64,000 nucleotides of DNA from Mytilus trossulus (taxonomy: Eukaryota > Mollusca > Bivalvia > Mytilida > Mytilidae): NCBI RefSeq assembly GCF_036588685.1, contig NC_086378.1, forward strand, positions 75,657,127-75,721,126, read 5' to 3'. The position numbers and the translations under genes are program-made. The notes beneath the pieces are model-generated. The model was not told where the DNA came from and searched no databases. It was given only the letters and a program-made list of their open reading frames with translations. The first letter of the stretch is position 1, and every line of letters begins with the position of its first letter. Shown one piece after another: positions 47,531-60,812 of this stretch.

Positions 47531-49213
47531 TACGGTGGGAGCATAACAACAGCAGTATGACCACATGAATAAAAGGTTTATATACGCTACATTCTTATTT
47601 TTTTGGTTGTAAGCCATTCGTTTGATATATTATGGTAATCATTGCCTCTGTGTTTGGATAACAAAGCAATTGAATTTCTATTTAAATAGGGCATGCTTTG
47701 CACATGTTTGTATGTAATCTATATAAATTTTGAGGTGAAATGCAGCCTTTAAGCCAAAGGGTACACATCATCATAATTTCATGAACCTTAATCATTTCTA
47801 CAGCACTTTTCTTCATACCCTGAGCTATGTTACTCAAGAAGTAGATGCTGACCTGGTTGCTTTTTATATGGATGCTATATGATACGAATTTGCGATAATA
47901 CACCAGAGATGGTATAAGTATAATGATGTAAATTATTGGAAGGAGACTGAAGAAGAATTGACGTTGGTCAATGTTCTTCTGCTGTCAGTTTGATCCACTT
48001 GTGTATGCTGGACGAGTGAAGGCCCTTATATCCACATTGGAATGTATTTAATTTAATAAATTACGAAATTAAAAGTTTTCAAAGTTTTTTTGGCATCAAA
48101 ACCTTTCGATCGATGTTTAGACTGGCAAAAAACAATGCATTTTAAAATTATTCTTTTTATGAAAGCCGGTACCGTATTTACCTGTACTCGTCAATTACTG
48201 AGACATTGGACATAACACATAAAATTATCGAGTATTTTATATTCTATCACCTGTGTTTTGTTTAACCAACCATTATCACTTGTCAAATTATCCGACGGCT
48301 TGCCCCTCATTCCCGATTCTTTCGATACTCTCGGGCTTTTACCACGTTTACGTACGTACATAGTAAACAGGTAAAGTAGAGCGGAAAATGTTCATTCATG
48401 AAATTTTCATGAAGGAAACTGATGCAATCTGGCGTAGATTTCTTGTGATTTTCTCTTCAGCGTATGGCAGATCCGCGAAGTAGTGTTTGAGATACTCATT
48501 TTCAAAATGAAGTTAAATTCATCTGAATCGTCGGTGAACATTCAATTCTTTTTTATTAAATATTCAGTCAAATTAGAAGTTAATCAAAATTTTAAAAGAA
48601 CCTTCCAAGAATCAGAATTCAATCACTATTACCAGTACTAAATTATCTCGGATCAGAATAAATGGCAATAATCTGTCACCATAAGTTTGAGGCCGATGGC
48701 TATGGAAAGTAGCAATAGCAAGCTATAGCAAACTTTCCAAAAACAAATAAAAAGAAAAGATGAAACATATATCTTTATAATTAGACTTATTTGATAATTT
48801 CAAATGCTGAATGATTTGTATAAATTTGTGAACAAATGAAATAAAAAATTCTGAGGTAATTCATCTTTTCTTTATTTGTAAATTTTAGGTTCAAAATAAA
48901 TCTAATGAACCTCTTCTTTTATATAAAATAGAAAAACATCCTTGATTTTACTAATGAAGGTGCAGAGTTATAATGCCAACTGCCATATAAAAATCTCAGA
49001 TTTGGTTATTTTAAGCACTACTAACCATACATTTACATGTGCATCCTAAGAAATATGAAGTTTCAAAAGTACAATATTCAAACTATCATATTTCTAGCCT
49101 ATAATTCAAAATCCCTAATATGTTAGTTGTTGTCCAATGCCTGAAAGTTAGAACCTTTCTTATTTGACAATTTTCTGTTAAAAAACCCCAGTAAAGCCCT
49201 CTTTAGCTCAAAC
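47531..49213. other. Intergenic, nothing recognised
   Basis: AT-rich with scattered short frames. 48280-48480 is somewhat more GC-rich (GACGGCTTGCCCCTCATTCC) and could be a promoter or first exon, but no start, splice partner or motif supports it. Confidence 0.4.
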
Positions 49214-49364
49214 AGGGGCGGATGCAGGAATTTTCGAAAGGGGGGGGGGGTGCTAACCCAGGACAAAGGGGGGGTGCAAAACATATGTCCCGATACAAAT
49301 GCGTTGATCGGCAAAAATAAAGGGGGGGTGCGCACCCCTGGAACCCCCCCTCTGGATCCGCCAC
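49214..49364. repeat. Short GC-rich element with GGATCCGCC end
   Basis: It begins AGGGGCGGATGCAGG and ends CTCTGGATCCGCCACTG with G/C homopolymer runs between. The ends are inverted relative to each other. A related element is at 58934-59068, inside an RT pseudogene. Confidence 0.65.
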
Positions 49365-51757
49365 TGTCAAATATGTTACCATGTCCTTATTGAAGATTAA
49401 TAAGCTATTAAATAATGATACTTTATTACATTTGCTAAAAACTATACAAATCCTTGGTTACTTTAAGATTATTGATACATTAAATCTTGATTATCCCCCT
49501 TGAGCTTGCTAAACTAGGGATGGAACAATCACATCAAATTCAAATATTGCATCGTATGTATATTTCCGTAGAAAAATGTGCACCAATTAATGTTTTCAAA
49601 TACAATTCAAAAATTTATTATTAAATGGTTTTTCTCATAAATCTGACAATTATATAAATTCTTTTATTTTTGCATATATTGAATGATTTTCAGTAAATTT
49701 CAGAAGAAAAAAAATACAATAAATAAGACAGTACAATAAAATACAAGTCGAAATACACTTTGTAGTAAATTGATTCATCCAAACATAAAATGTAGGGAAA
49801 AGTATTAATTTTAAAGAACATTCACTTAAAATTTTAAAAGGTTGTTGTCAATTAATATTGATTTACCATGATACATATGAATCTTTTCCCAAACCTGCAG
49901 TAGTTTAAGCATATCATGTACATGTAGGTCAAAACTACAAACAAGTTGTAGAATATTTTTTGTACAAAATATAAGACTGGAATAGTGATTGATTGATTGA
50001 TTGGTGTTTAAAAAATACTGGAGCAGTAAGGTACAAAGGTATCATACTGCACCATTTGATAAAAACTGCAGGTATTAGAAAAATCAGAACTTAAAATTAT
50101 ACCAACAATCAGAACCGTAACTAGGGTTCGAATTCAGGGGAGGCAGGGGTTTTGGGCCGCTGATTGAGGCCCCCAAAAGAGAGGGTTTGGGGGGGGGGGG
50201 GGGGGGGGGGGCCAGCCCCCTGCCATTTTTTTTCTATCAGTAAAATGGCTAAAATGACCCGTTTTCCTTCGATTTCCTTACTTTAAGAAACATCAGTATT
50301 GCTTGAACCTGGAAGCAGTTTTTATGCAAAAACAAGCTGAGATTGCTGTTCTGGTTGAGCCAAGGCTCCGCCTTGAAGGCTGTACTTAGAACGATGATTA
50401 TTAACATTAAATACATTGTAAGCGCGGATTTTTTTCTCAATATGGCTCAAAATGACCCGTTTTCCTTCGATTTCCTTACTTTAAGAAACATCAGTATTGC
50501 TGGATCCTGGAAGCATTTTTATGCAAATAATTATTATCTGTATTTAAAGATATGTTTGTTAGAAATCAAACTGGTAAGTTAAAAAAAACATATAAAGCAA
50601 GATCATAGAACGCAAGATATTTTCTTTTATCGAGGACCTTGAATTTCAATATTGTTGAAAGCTGAACAGACATGTATATAACTACAACCAGGGACTTTCA
50701 ATACTAGTATTACAAATGTATTATAATATTTTACTTACTAGTATAGAAAGTCCCTGCTACAACGAATAAGAGTGTTTAACTACTTAGGCATTGACCATAA
50801 TGTTATCGTACGATCGGGAGACACCGTTAAAAAAATGACCCAACAGCTGATTCATCCGGTAACAAATTTCCGATGTCATAAAAGATTCACAATACAAAGG
50901 GAACTTCCTCTGCTGAATTGAGCCCCTAAATAAATGTGAATAGTTAAGTTTTATTCAAAATTGTCAAAAGCAAAGTTTCATATGTGTTCTCGTACGAATA
51001 CTGAATAATAAACTGGAAATCCGCTTGCATTATTGCTACATTCAAACTATGAACAAAGTGTAGTAGTCAGTCGAGAACCAGCTTAACTGAATAACAGACG
51101 GACCGCCACACGAAAAAAAACATTTAAAAAAATACTGAAATGGTTCACTTTCGATCAAAAATCCGGAAAATGACAGATATATGGCGTATCATGATAAAAC
51201 TGTTAAAACTGTAAACCTGTGTTGTTTATTATATAAATTCAAGTTCTTCGTGTACATATTGTCAATATTTCATTTTATTCATAAAAAAACAATTTTGGTG
51301 TAGAAAATTTAGGGGAGGCAACTTACTCATAGGTAGTTATGGCCGTGACAATGGCAACCAAAATGATGTAAAATGTTAGATATATAGATACTGTGTTGAT
51401 ATGTATAATACATCTATATACTGGTAGATAAAATATAACTGTTTTATGTTGTTTTAATAAAAAAAATACATGTAAAAGAAATTATCACATTTTGTAACTA
51501 TATATATAAAATTCTAGGAACAAGTGTTTTGATTATAACACAGTACTATCAAGACAAGTAATGAAATGTCATGTACATTGAGTATAATACATGAACATCC
51601 ACTTATGAAATTCCTGGTAAATTGTATATGTAGCATGTGTACATGTACTATATCCATATATGAAATTCCATGTAAGTATGTACCTTGAATATAATATTGT
51701 ACTGTCCTATAGTACAACACAAACACATTCTGGATATTTCAACATTCCTTATGTTCT
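49365..51757. other. Intergenic with poly-G run and a duplicated block
   Basis: 50189-50211 is an uninterrupted run of 23 G. An 85-90-bp block (AAATGACCCGTTTTCCTTCG onward) occurs at 50244-50330 and again at 50440-50527. No supportable gene; the small open frames overlap the duplication. Confidence 0.6.
50189..50211 (+). repeat. Poly-G run, 23 bases
   Basis: Counted directly. It is preceded by GAGGGTTT and followed by CCAGCCCCC. It is G-quadruplex capable and also prone to sequencing and assembly error. Confidence 0.9.
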
Positions 51758-52031
51758 TTAAGGTGGTACCCAACACTTTAACTAAAATTAATTTGGCTTG
51801 TTTAATTTTCATAAAATTGTGTTAAAAGTAACACTTAAACAAAAATATAAAAATTTCAAAATCTTTGAACCAACCATTTTGTCAGAAAAATTACACTGGT
51901 TATATAGCAGTTTGACAAACATCTATTTTTATCATTGAGAAGCTTAATATCTGTTTACAACACAACGTAATTAAAAAGTTTAGCTGATATATTACAGAGT
52001 TATCTCCCTGTAGTGTTGGGTTCCACCTTAA
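51758..52031. mobile_element. MITE, 274 bp, TTAA-flanked
   Basis: The ends TTAAGGTGGTACCCAACACT and AGTGTTGGGTTCCACCTTAA are inverted with one or two mismatches. TTAA at both outer edges suggests a piggyBac-type target duplication. A related end, GGTGGTACATAACACTACAGG, lies at about 33365. Confidence 0.85.
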
Positions 52032-52549
52032 GCAATTTTTTAACCTTTACAAAATATTTTCAGTTCTTTGATCTGCAAAAATGTTCAAACAACAAAATCA
52101 TTCAAATAAAATTAGTTCGTTTTAAAATAACAAAAGCAAATATCAATACAAAATGTATTGGTATCCATGACCAGTTTTAACAAATAATAACTCAAAACTC
52201 ATCAAACAAATCAATAAAATTAACAAAACATGATATTGGTAACAAACAAGCCATGATCAGTAGTGTATTTGGTCATTTGTGTCCTTGGGTTGCTTTAGTC
52301 CTTGATGTTTGAAACTAACTCAAATTGTAATTATACACAAGCATGTATCTATAAAAAATGTGCACAACAGAAAAAGTTTGTTCATCATAATTTACACACT
52401 ATGTAGAAGGGTTAGTCCAAAAACAACATTGGTTTAATTAGGTCTGATTGTAAAATTTTGTAACGCATATATACATTTACATTGTAAATTGCTCATACAG
52501 ATACAAATATATGAAGATGAAACAAAAACTACAAAAATTTATGGTTTAA

Positions 52550-53159
52550 TTAAGGTAGTATGGATATTAACCAAAAGTGACAAGATTTTTTCCTACTTTG
52601 CTTGATATTGTGGTATTTTCAAAAGTATGATAAAATTTTACATCAGCTAGCTTGTTTTAATCAACATATTGTAGAATTTCATCGACCCATACAAGAAAAA
52701 AAATTAAATATTTTGGGAATAGAAAGAACAATATATGACAGAGTTTTGAAATAAATAGTAAGATATAGCTCTCATTAATTGGTTTAGAAAACAAAAAGAA
52801 AACGCTAGGTCATCAATACATTAATTATAATATATAATATAGAAAGATTGACTGTAAATTTTTTATAAAATTAAAATATGAGTTATCTCCCATAGAAGGC
52901 ATGAATTATTTATTCTTTAAATATGTGCTAAAATACACAATTATAATTACAAAATATGATCAAAACAATTTTTGTTTTTATATGAAAAGTCTATTACATA
53001 TTCTTGCCACAAAACTGTTTTTTTTTCTCCATTATCATGATTATAAAAATCTGAACTACTGGGTTTTTTTTCCATTATAAAAATCTGAACTGATTGTTTT
53101 CTGCTACATTTCTATTTCAAAATCCAAGATGGAGGAAAGAACCACCCATACTACCTTAA
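52550..53159. mobile_element. MITE, 610 bp, TTAA-flanked
   Basis: TTAAGGTAGTATGG (52550) and CCATACTACCTTAA (to 53159) are perfect inverted ends with TTAA at the edges. The interior is AT-rich and non-coding. It is similar in end design to the 274-bp MITE but not in sequence. Confidence 0.85.
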
Positions 53160-53740
53160 TATAGAATAAAAATAAAAGTATGTGCAGCACTAAACAAAAA
53201 CATATCAAGCTATAAAACTTAACAAAGTATTAAACAAAAACAAAATTTAATTTCAAATTTAACACAAGATTTTATCACACTGCACAATATCTACGTTCGG
53301 AAACATATAAATATAATAATTCCCTTTGTGTCATAGGATGATAGGTTAATGTACATGTACATTTTTCATTTGTAGAAACAAGTTTTAACTCTAAAAAAAA
53401 GACTGAAATATGTGTGGATGATTTTTTCAACATTTAGGTTGTAAAAGTGAAAATCTCCCAGTTGTTCTTGTAATGTGCATGATGTCCAATGAAAACTTTA
53501 TCTTGAAATATTTTGAACTTTCTTTAATTTGTCAAACTCTTTTCTTGAGTAAATGTTCCATTAAGAACATCACAACTGTTCTAGTAAAGAAATGTTCTCG
53601 TAAACATTTTAAATTATTCTACTATCACAATACAAGTTGAGGTACAAACTGAAGAAGGCCATTTGCAAATATATTTCCTATCCCCTTTAAACAAATTGCA
53701 AATGTATGAGTTTTCCTTGTTAGTGGTTAATTATAACAGT
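53160..53740 (-). other. Probable 3' UTR and flank of the PY-motif gene
   Basis: AT-rich, no open frame. It lies directly downstream of the stop codon of the minus-strand gene; no clear polyadenylation site was fixed. Confidence 0.4.
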
Positions 53741-54355
53741 TTAATATAAATAGAAATCCACTTCAGAGGATGATGATGCTGTTGAAACTGAGTCCCTTCT
53801 GTGATCTCCTGCAATGGCTTCTTCATAGGACGGTGGTAAATCAGGAAGTCCATACGGGGGTGGTTCAACAACTTCTGTATAAGGAGCAATGTCTGTCAGA
53901 TGTCTGTAAGCAATATACAGTCTGTTAACGGTTTCGTCTTCTAAACTATTGTCAAGTTCAAAACTACTTAAGCTGTTAGATTCTGTAGTAGCATGACTTC
54001 CTATAGGACTGTCATCGCTGTTGTCAGCTTCTATTTCCTCAATAATTGATGGATTATTATTCTGTTGTATATCATGTCCAAATCTATCTAAATGATTCTG
54101 AAGCCAACAGTCTGAGGAAAAATTCTCAACACGGTCACCACACAAAATGTCTGATGGCGAAACAGCAGGAATACACTTTGGCACATAATGAGTTACATTT
54201 TCAGAGTGGCAGGATCTGCTTGTAGCACTGTGTAAAAAAGTAAATGGAGAATTCCATACCACCCAACAAGCTGGTAACAAGTTGTTCCCAGTAGCATCAG
54301 TACTGTCTGGAATCAAATTCAAACTTGGACGATTTCTTCTCCTTCCAAACCTCAT
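53741..54355 (-). CDS. PY-motif protein of unknown family, single coding exon, 204 aa
   Basis: The start chosen is ATG at 54353-54355 (MRFGRRRNR); an in-frame TAG lies upstream at about 54410, so no longer ATG-initiated form exists in this exon. An acceptor (TTTTTTTCAG, exon border 54470) indicates a 5' non-coding exon further upstream. The N-terminus is very basic, the middle is Cys/Ser-rich without a clear membrane helix, and the C-terminal half is acidic and Ser-rich. Residues 165-168 (PPPY) and 174-177 (PPSY, then EEAI) are PY motifs, the ligands of WW domains in NEDD4-family ubiquitin ligases and related adaptors. PPxYEEAI also occurs in arrestin-domain and endosomal adaptor proteins, but no arrestin fold is visible. 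I do not recognise the family. Confidence 0.75.
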   Translation of the reverse strand: MRFGRRRNRPSLNLIPDSTDATGNNLLPACWVVWNSPFTFLHSATSRSCHSENVTHYVPKCIPAVSPSDILCGDRVENFSSDCWLQNHLDRFGHDIQQNNNPSIIEEIEADNSDDSPIGSHATTESNSLSSFELDNSLEDETVNRLYIAYRHLTDIAPYTEVVEPPPYGLPDLPPSYEEAIAGDHRRDSVSTASSSSEVDFYLY

Positions 54356-54470
54356 TTTGGTGTAATTTGTATAAAACCTCCAATTTCTACACACTAAATC
54401 ATATGAATAGTCCTACTCAGAATGGAATTAGTTAATACATCAAATTTTTTTGTCTTTCTTCCTTTTTCAC

Positions 54471-57369
54471 CTGAAAAAAAGAAAATATAAGAATGAATCA
54501 CAGAAAATAATTAACAAATGTGTGAGGCTTCAGATAGCTACATGCAAACACTGGTACATGTATTTCAAAATAGCTCTTTGACAACTTTAATTTAATGCCA
54601 GTTTACAGATAAACAAGTGTTAAGGTGGGCAACTACATGTATAATAAGGAGTTTTCAGCAAGTTAATGTGGTATGATTGCAAATGAGCAACAAGTGACCC
54701 TTAGTGTCAAGACGTTATGCACAACCCATCTATCAAAAATTACATACATTTAAAACTGTTATTATATTGGGTACATCATTTGCATACATATATGTCCTGA
54801 ATGTTGACAAAAATTAATTATTTTTGCATCTGTCATAGCCCTCCTTTTGGCCAAATTCAGACATGAAAGTTCAAAATTAAAGAATTAAGGAATTGTACAT
54901 GTATGGTAAGTCTAAAAAAAATTCTTGACTATTTTGTTATGGTAACACAGTTACACATACAATGTAATATTGTAACATAAATCAAAGTATAACATATCAT
55001 CAATAAATTGCATGATATTGACTAGAAAAATACTGAAAAAGAAAAAAAAAAAATCAAAAGTGATTCAGCCTTTACATGTGAATGTTCAAAAATGTACATC
55101 TTTTTAAAATTAATCATAAAAAGGCTTCTGCTGAGGTAACATAAAATTTCTATAATTTGACAAGTAATAGATGTGTTACAAAACTTTAACCCCAGACTGT
55201 AGAATTAGGTCAAAAACATACTCCTTAGTCCCCATATCGTATATCGTCTCACATTGTGTGTTCGACCTTCTTATGTTTTTCAAATTAATTTTACTTTCAC
55301 TTCACATATGCTGCTCATGTCTGCATGACGTCATATTCGGCTGCTATACTTAGTAACTTAGTACTTAGCAAATTATACCATGTGTGGTGAAGATTTTTTA
55401 AATAAAGTTATTATAATTAAGCATTTACGGTTGGTTTTTTAATATCAAATTTTTGTACCCGTTCACTAATACTAGTTTTACCTTCCGAAAGAATCAGTCT
55501 AAAATAAACAAATTTTTTAAACTTATGGAAGAGGTCTTTTTGTCAACAAAGGTGACATCAATTTTATAATGAACTCAAATAAAAAAAAAATCAAAGATCG
55601 TAATATATATCAGATACAATTATTTTATGCACAAGTATACTAGTGACTCTCAAAATATTAGGTACATGTATGTATATGTTCAAACAGATTTAAGGGAAAT
55701 TGGGGAAAATATCCAGGTGTAATGATAAGTCGTTATACTAAGGCTATTTTTTTCTTTTTTTTTCTGTAGACTTAGCTTTAATTTTTTATAACCATGCATT
55801 GGCAAGCTTGATAACTCGTAATTGTTTGTCAGTAACTAAATGTACAATGATGTCCCATACGGAACCTTCTGACCTTGTTTGTTTACATTAAAATTTCAAT
55901 GGCGTCAAAATCACGTGATGTCAGTTCGTTATATCCAATCAAATTGCTCTACTGTCAATTAGGGGATTTTTCAGTCTACAAGCAATTACGTTATTTCTTT
56001 CTGGGATATTGCTTCAAAATAGTTTGCAATAGTTCTGGGTTTTATTCAACAGGAAAACTCTTTTTTTGCCATCCCTTTTGACATCAAGGGAATTTTGTAT
56101 GAATATTTACATACAGTCATGATGGTCAGAATATCGTTCTTTTTATACTGAATAAAAAGAAAATTCTATGAAAAATAAATGTAAATGGTTTCTTATTAAC
56201 CAACTCTATATGCCTGTTCAAAATTATGGCATGGGCATCGTTTTTTCATATAGTTTTCCTTTCATTTTGGTTGAGCTTTTTTCGCGGGAAAATCGAGAAA
56301 GAGGTAAGGAGCATGTCATTTTTAAATTCCTAAAAATACGTTTTGCTTGACCTATATTGCCTGCCACAAGATTGATGACGCTGAATGGAATGTACACAAA
56401 GCAATGGAGGCCGGAAATGGGATTTTGTGAAGTTCTAGAATGTTTTTAAATATTCGGAAGTTGGGATTGAAACGGGCATTAGAAAATTGGCATTTTTTGG
56501 CAATAATTGAGAACAACAATGAAAACTTACCTTTAGAAATGTTTTTTTTATTCAAAAGTGCAGAAAAAACATATTTTGCACTGTTTTTCTACGCCAGAAG
56601 TACCGTAGTGACATCAATGCGGAGTTTCCCTGTGTGTTAAGTTCAAACACAAATACCTAACGAACTGACAAGATGAACGATCTTAGACTACGGTAGGATA
56701 TGATAGTAGGTCGAAAATACAATACACAAGGATATCATACAGAGGTCGGCAAAAGAGCTCTGGAGAGTTCAAGTTCAACTTGACTTTGAATAATGATTTC
56801 TTTACTTGAAAATGATGAAAAAAGGTGTTTTGTTTTAGAATACATGTATATAATTTCGTCTATGAACAGATGAAACCATTGTGAAATAAACAATGAAGTC
56901 GTGAAGGGTTGACTTTTTGGCAGCAAATTTAGATGATAAAATATGTATTCTGGTGTAAGTAGAATTTGAAAGCACACATAGGTTTGGTTACTATAATACC
57001 TGTAAAATCTACAACTGTCAAAGTTTTGCAAATGTTTGGAAAAGTATTTTAAGATCTACTTCCTGTTTTGAAAAATAGCAACTGCAATCTGTTCATGGCC
57101 CGAAAAATACATTTATACCAACGCACAACTACGTTTTACTTCACCGAGTGAGTAACCTTTTAAAAATGTAATCTCGTTTGTGATTTCAAGTATCGGTTTG
57201 TATGCGTGTATCATTGGCTTTGTATAATTTCAATTATTTTCATGTATATGATAGTGTTGTTATTGGTTGATGTTGTTTAAAAGCTACCAGTATTATTAGA
57301 AAAAGTTTGCGGCACATTCCCTTTCCAATGGCACCATATTTCAGCCTGGGATCCTGACTCACTAAATCA
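54471..57369. other. Upstream region of the PY-motif gene, no gene seen
   Basis: AT-rich DNA that should contain the 5' non-coding exon and promoter of the PY-motif gene, but no unique candidate stands out. Open frames of 60-100 codons (near 55200, 55900, 56200, 56450, 56900) lack motifs and splice support. Confidence 0.45.
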
Positions 57370-58158
57370 TTGTAACATGTAAAAGCAAAAATGATCAGTA
57401 AAAAGATCTACAAATAAGTCTAATGACCGAATTATTCAGTAAACTCATTTTTGGAGTAATTGCTGTTTAATGACGGTTGTAGTACCAACTTTTAGTGTTT
57501 TTGCACATACACTTAAAAACTAAAAAGACACACTTTAAATTTAAATCGAAGAATTATCAGTAAGATAGGATCTCCAAGTAAGTTAAACTATATAAAGATT
57601 TATGGGACTGAAATTGCTATATGGTTTTTTTCTTTAATAATAATTTTTTATCATTTTTTTTTTTGGTTTTTATTATCTCTATTATCTCGAAAAACTTTTA
57701 TAGATAGAAACACATTAAATAGCAAAATTGACAACAAGACAATATCGACACATAAGTTTACATGATCGAAATAGTTAGTTAATTCGTTATTGGACTCGAT
57801 TCTTGATTTTTTTTTTTACTAATTTTGGCGTTTTTTGCTTATTATCTCAAAATCGAAAAAGATAGATAAAAACTTTAAATGAACCCAAAAATGTCGAAAT
57901 AGTTAGAATTAAACGGTTAACAGTGATTGTCCTTAAATGGCAATTGTATGCCCTCTTTTGTGTTTCGGGCAAAACAAGAAAAAATGGAGAGAATCTGTCC
58001 ACAGTATTCGAAAAATTATCAGCAATATAACATTTTCAAAAAAAGATATTTCTGTCATCAATTTCAGTGTTCTAGTCTACAATGTTGGTAAGTGCCCATT
58101 GTGGAGGATGCACTTAACTATTAAGGTAAGGGACACAGGCTCTGTAAAGCCTCTAGTT
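57370..58158 (+). mobile_element. Degenerate R5 element
   Basis: AAGATCTACAAATAAGTC near 57403 and the end GGGACACAGGCTCTGTAAAG plus CCTCTAG match the R5 element at 8427-9190 in order. Its 3' two thirds are included in the 1,592-bp tandem unit. Confidence 0.65.
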
Positions 58159-58249
58159 TTAAATTCCTTCCACTCAACTTGAGCTATTTTATCCAATTGC
58201 TCCACGAAACCTTTTTCAAAATTATTAACATTTAATTTATCAGCAATCA

Positions 58250-59220
58250 AAGCCGGGCTTCAAAGTTATTGTGAAACTGCAAATTCAGAGGTGGCGGGAA
58301 TCAGATGTGAATACTGATAAATTCCAAAGGTTTTTTAAAATACATACAATCTAAGACTCTCGTATCTTGCAATAGCCATGATTAACACATCTGACTTTTC
58401 TACACTTTACACAAATATTCCTATTCCAAACTAAAAGACAAATTGAAAGAGTTTGTATTGCTCTGTTTCATAAAAAAAAGAATGGCGAACGTAGACACAA
58501 TTATCCGAAGTTGTCTTGCGAAGGGATAAATCCTATTTTCAAAGAATCACTCTGATTCTAACAAAAATTCTCTGAAACTGACATCATGAAGATGTTTGAT
58601 TTCTTTATTGACAACATATTTGTTACGTTTGGACGACGCGTTTTCAACAGATTGTCGGAATTCCAAAGAAACCAGCTGTGCCTCTCTTCTTACCGACTTG
58701 TTTCTTTATATTATGAGGCTCACTTCATCATACAGGATCTTCTAAGGAAGAAAGATAAGAAGTTAGCAGTATCCCTTAACTTTCCGTTACGCTATACAGA
58801 TGATGTTCTTTCACTAAATAATACAAAATTTGGTGAACGAATCTATTTCCACTAACTAGAGATAACAGATCATACAACAGATGCAGTAAAGTCTGCCTCA
58901 TATCTTGACCTACATCAAGAAATTGACTATGTAGTGGCGGATCCAGAACTTTTCCTAAGGGGGAGGAGGGGGTCAGCTGACTGACATAAAAGGGGGGGTT
59001 CTCAAGTCATGCTTCAGTGATTCCCTATATAATCAACCAAATTTTTCCCACGAAAGGGGGGATCCGCCTATGCTAAGAGTGTCGGTTGAAAACAAAACTG
59101 TACGACAAAAGAGATGATTTCAGCTGCCCAATTGTGAACTTACCATTTCTATGATGCAACATTCTAGCAGCGCCTGCATACGGAGTATATATCTACCAAT
59201 TGATACGATATTCCAGGCCT
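58250..59220 (+). pseudogene. RT pseudogene, array unit 1
   Basis: The translation aligns in pieces to the RT of 10.8-11.76 kb: CFIKKN, an IDNIFVTFG block, the catalytic RYTDDVLSLNN (58790), ASYLDLHQEID (58900) and YDKRDDFSCPIV (59105). The IPMG core is frame-shifted, the reading is cut by stops, and a 135-bp element (58934-59068) interrupts the sequence. It is non-functional. Confidence 0.8.
58934..59068. mobile_element. 135-bp element with GTGGCGGATCC/GGATCCGCC ends, inside the RT
   Basis: It begins GTGGCGGATCCAGAAC and ends GGGGGGATCCGCC. It splits the RT between the LHQEID and YDKRDD blocks, so it inserted there. It is repeated at 60526-60660 and 62118-62252 by the array. Confidence 0.75.
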
Positions 59221-59841
59221 TGAAGGAATAAAATAATTTTTTATCATTTTTTTTTTTGGTTTTTATTATCTCTATTATCTCGAAAAACTTTTATAGATAG
59301 AAACACATTAAATAGCAAAATTGACAACAAGACAATATCGACACATAAGTTTACATGATCGAAATAGTTAGTTAATTCGTTATTGGACTCGATTCTTGAT
59401 TTTTTTTTTACTAATTTTGGCGTTTTTTGCTTATTATCTCAAAATCGAAAAAGATAGATAAAAACTTTAAATGAACCCAAAAATGTCGAAATAGTTAGAA
59501 TTAAACGGTTAACAGTGATTGTCCTTAAATGGCAATTGTATGCCCTCTTTTGTGTTTCGGGCAAAACAAGAAAAAATGGAGAGAATCTGTCCACAGTATT
59601 CGAAAAATTATCAGCAATATAACATTTTCAAAAAAAGATATTTCTGTCATCAATTTCAGTGTTCTAGTCTACAATGTTGGTAAGTGCCCATTGTGGAGGA
59701 TGCACTTAACTATTGAGGTAAGGGACACAGGCTCTGTAAAGCCTCTAGTTTTAAATTCCTTCCACTCAACTTGAGCTATTTTATCCAATTGCTCCACGAA
59801 ACCTTTTTCAAAATTATTAACATTTAATTTATCAGCAATCA

Positions 59842-60812
59842 AAGCCGGGCTTCAAAGTTATTGTGAAACTGCAAATTCAGAGGTGGCGGGAATCAGATGT
59901 GAATACTGATAAATTCCAAAGGTTTTTTAAAATACATACAATCTAAGACTCTCGTATCTTGCAATAGCCATGATTAACACATCTGACTTTTCTACACTTT
60001 ACACAAGTATTCCTATTCCAAACTAAAAGACAAATTGAAAGAGTTTGTATTGCTCTGTTTCATAAAAAAAAGAATGGCGAACGTAGACACAATTATCCGA
60101 AGTTGTCTTGCGAAGGGATAAATCCTATTTTCAAAGAATCACTCTGATTCTAACAAAAATTCTCTGAAACTGACATCATGAAGATGTTTGATTTCTTTAT
60201 TGACAACATATTTGTTACGTTTGGACGACGCGTTTTCAACAGATTGTCGGAATTCCAAAGAAACCAGCTGTGCCTCTCTTCTTACCGACTTGTTTCTTTA
60301 TATTATGAGGCTCACTTCATCATACAGGATCTTCTAAGGAAGAAAGATAAGAAGTTAGCAGTATCCCTTAACTTTCCGTTACGCTATACAGATGATGTTC
60401 TTTCACTAAATAATACAAAATTTGGTGAACGAATCTATTTCCACGAACTAGAGATAACAGATCATACAACAGATGCAGTAAAGTCTGCCTCATATCTTGA
60501 CCTACATCAAGAAATTGACTATGTAGTGGCGGATCCAGAACTTTTCCTAAGGGGGAGGAGGGGGTCAGCTGACTGACATAAAAGGGGGGGTTCTCAAGTC
60601 ATGCTTCAGTGATTCCCTATATAATCAACCAAATTTTTCCCACGAAAGGGGGGATCCGCCTATGCTAAGAGTGTCGGTTGAAAACAAAACTGTACGACAA
60701 AAGAGATGATTTCAGCTGCCCAATTGTGAACTTACCATTTCTATGATGCAACATTCTAGCAGCGCCTGCATACGGAGTATATATCTACCAATTGATACGA
60801 TATTCCAGGCCT
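59842..60812 (+). pseudogene. RT pseudogene, array unit 2
   Basis: Same as unit 1, but the frame runs further (132 codons from 60178) because the unit 1 stop is absent. Confidence 0.8.
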
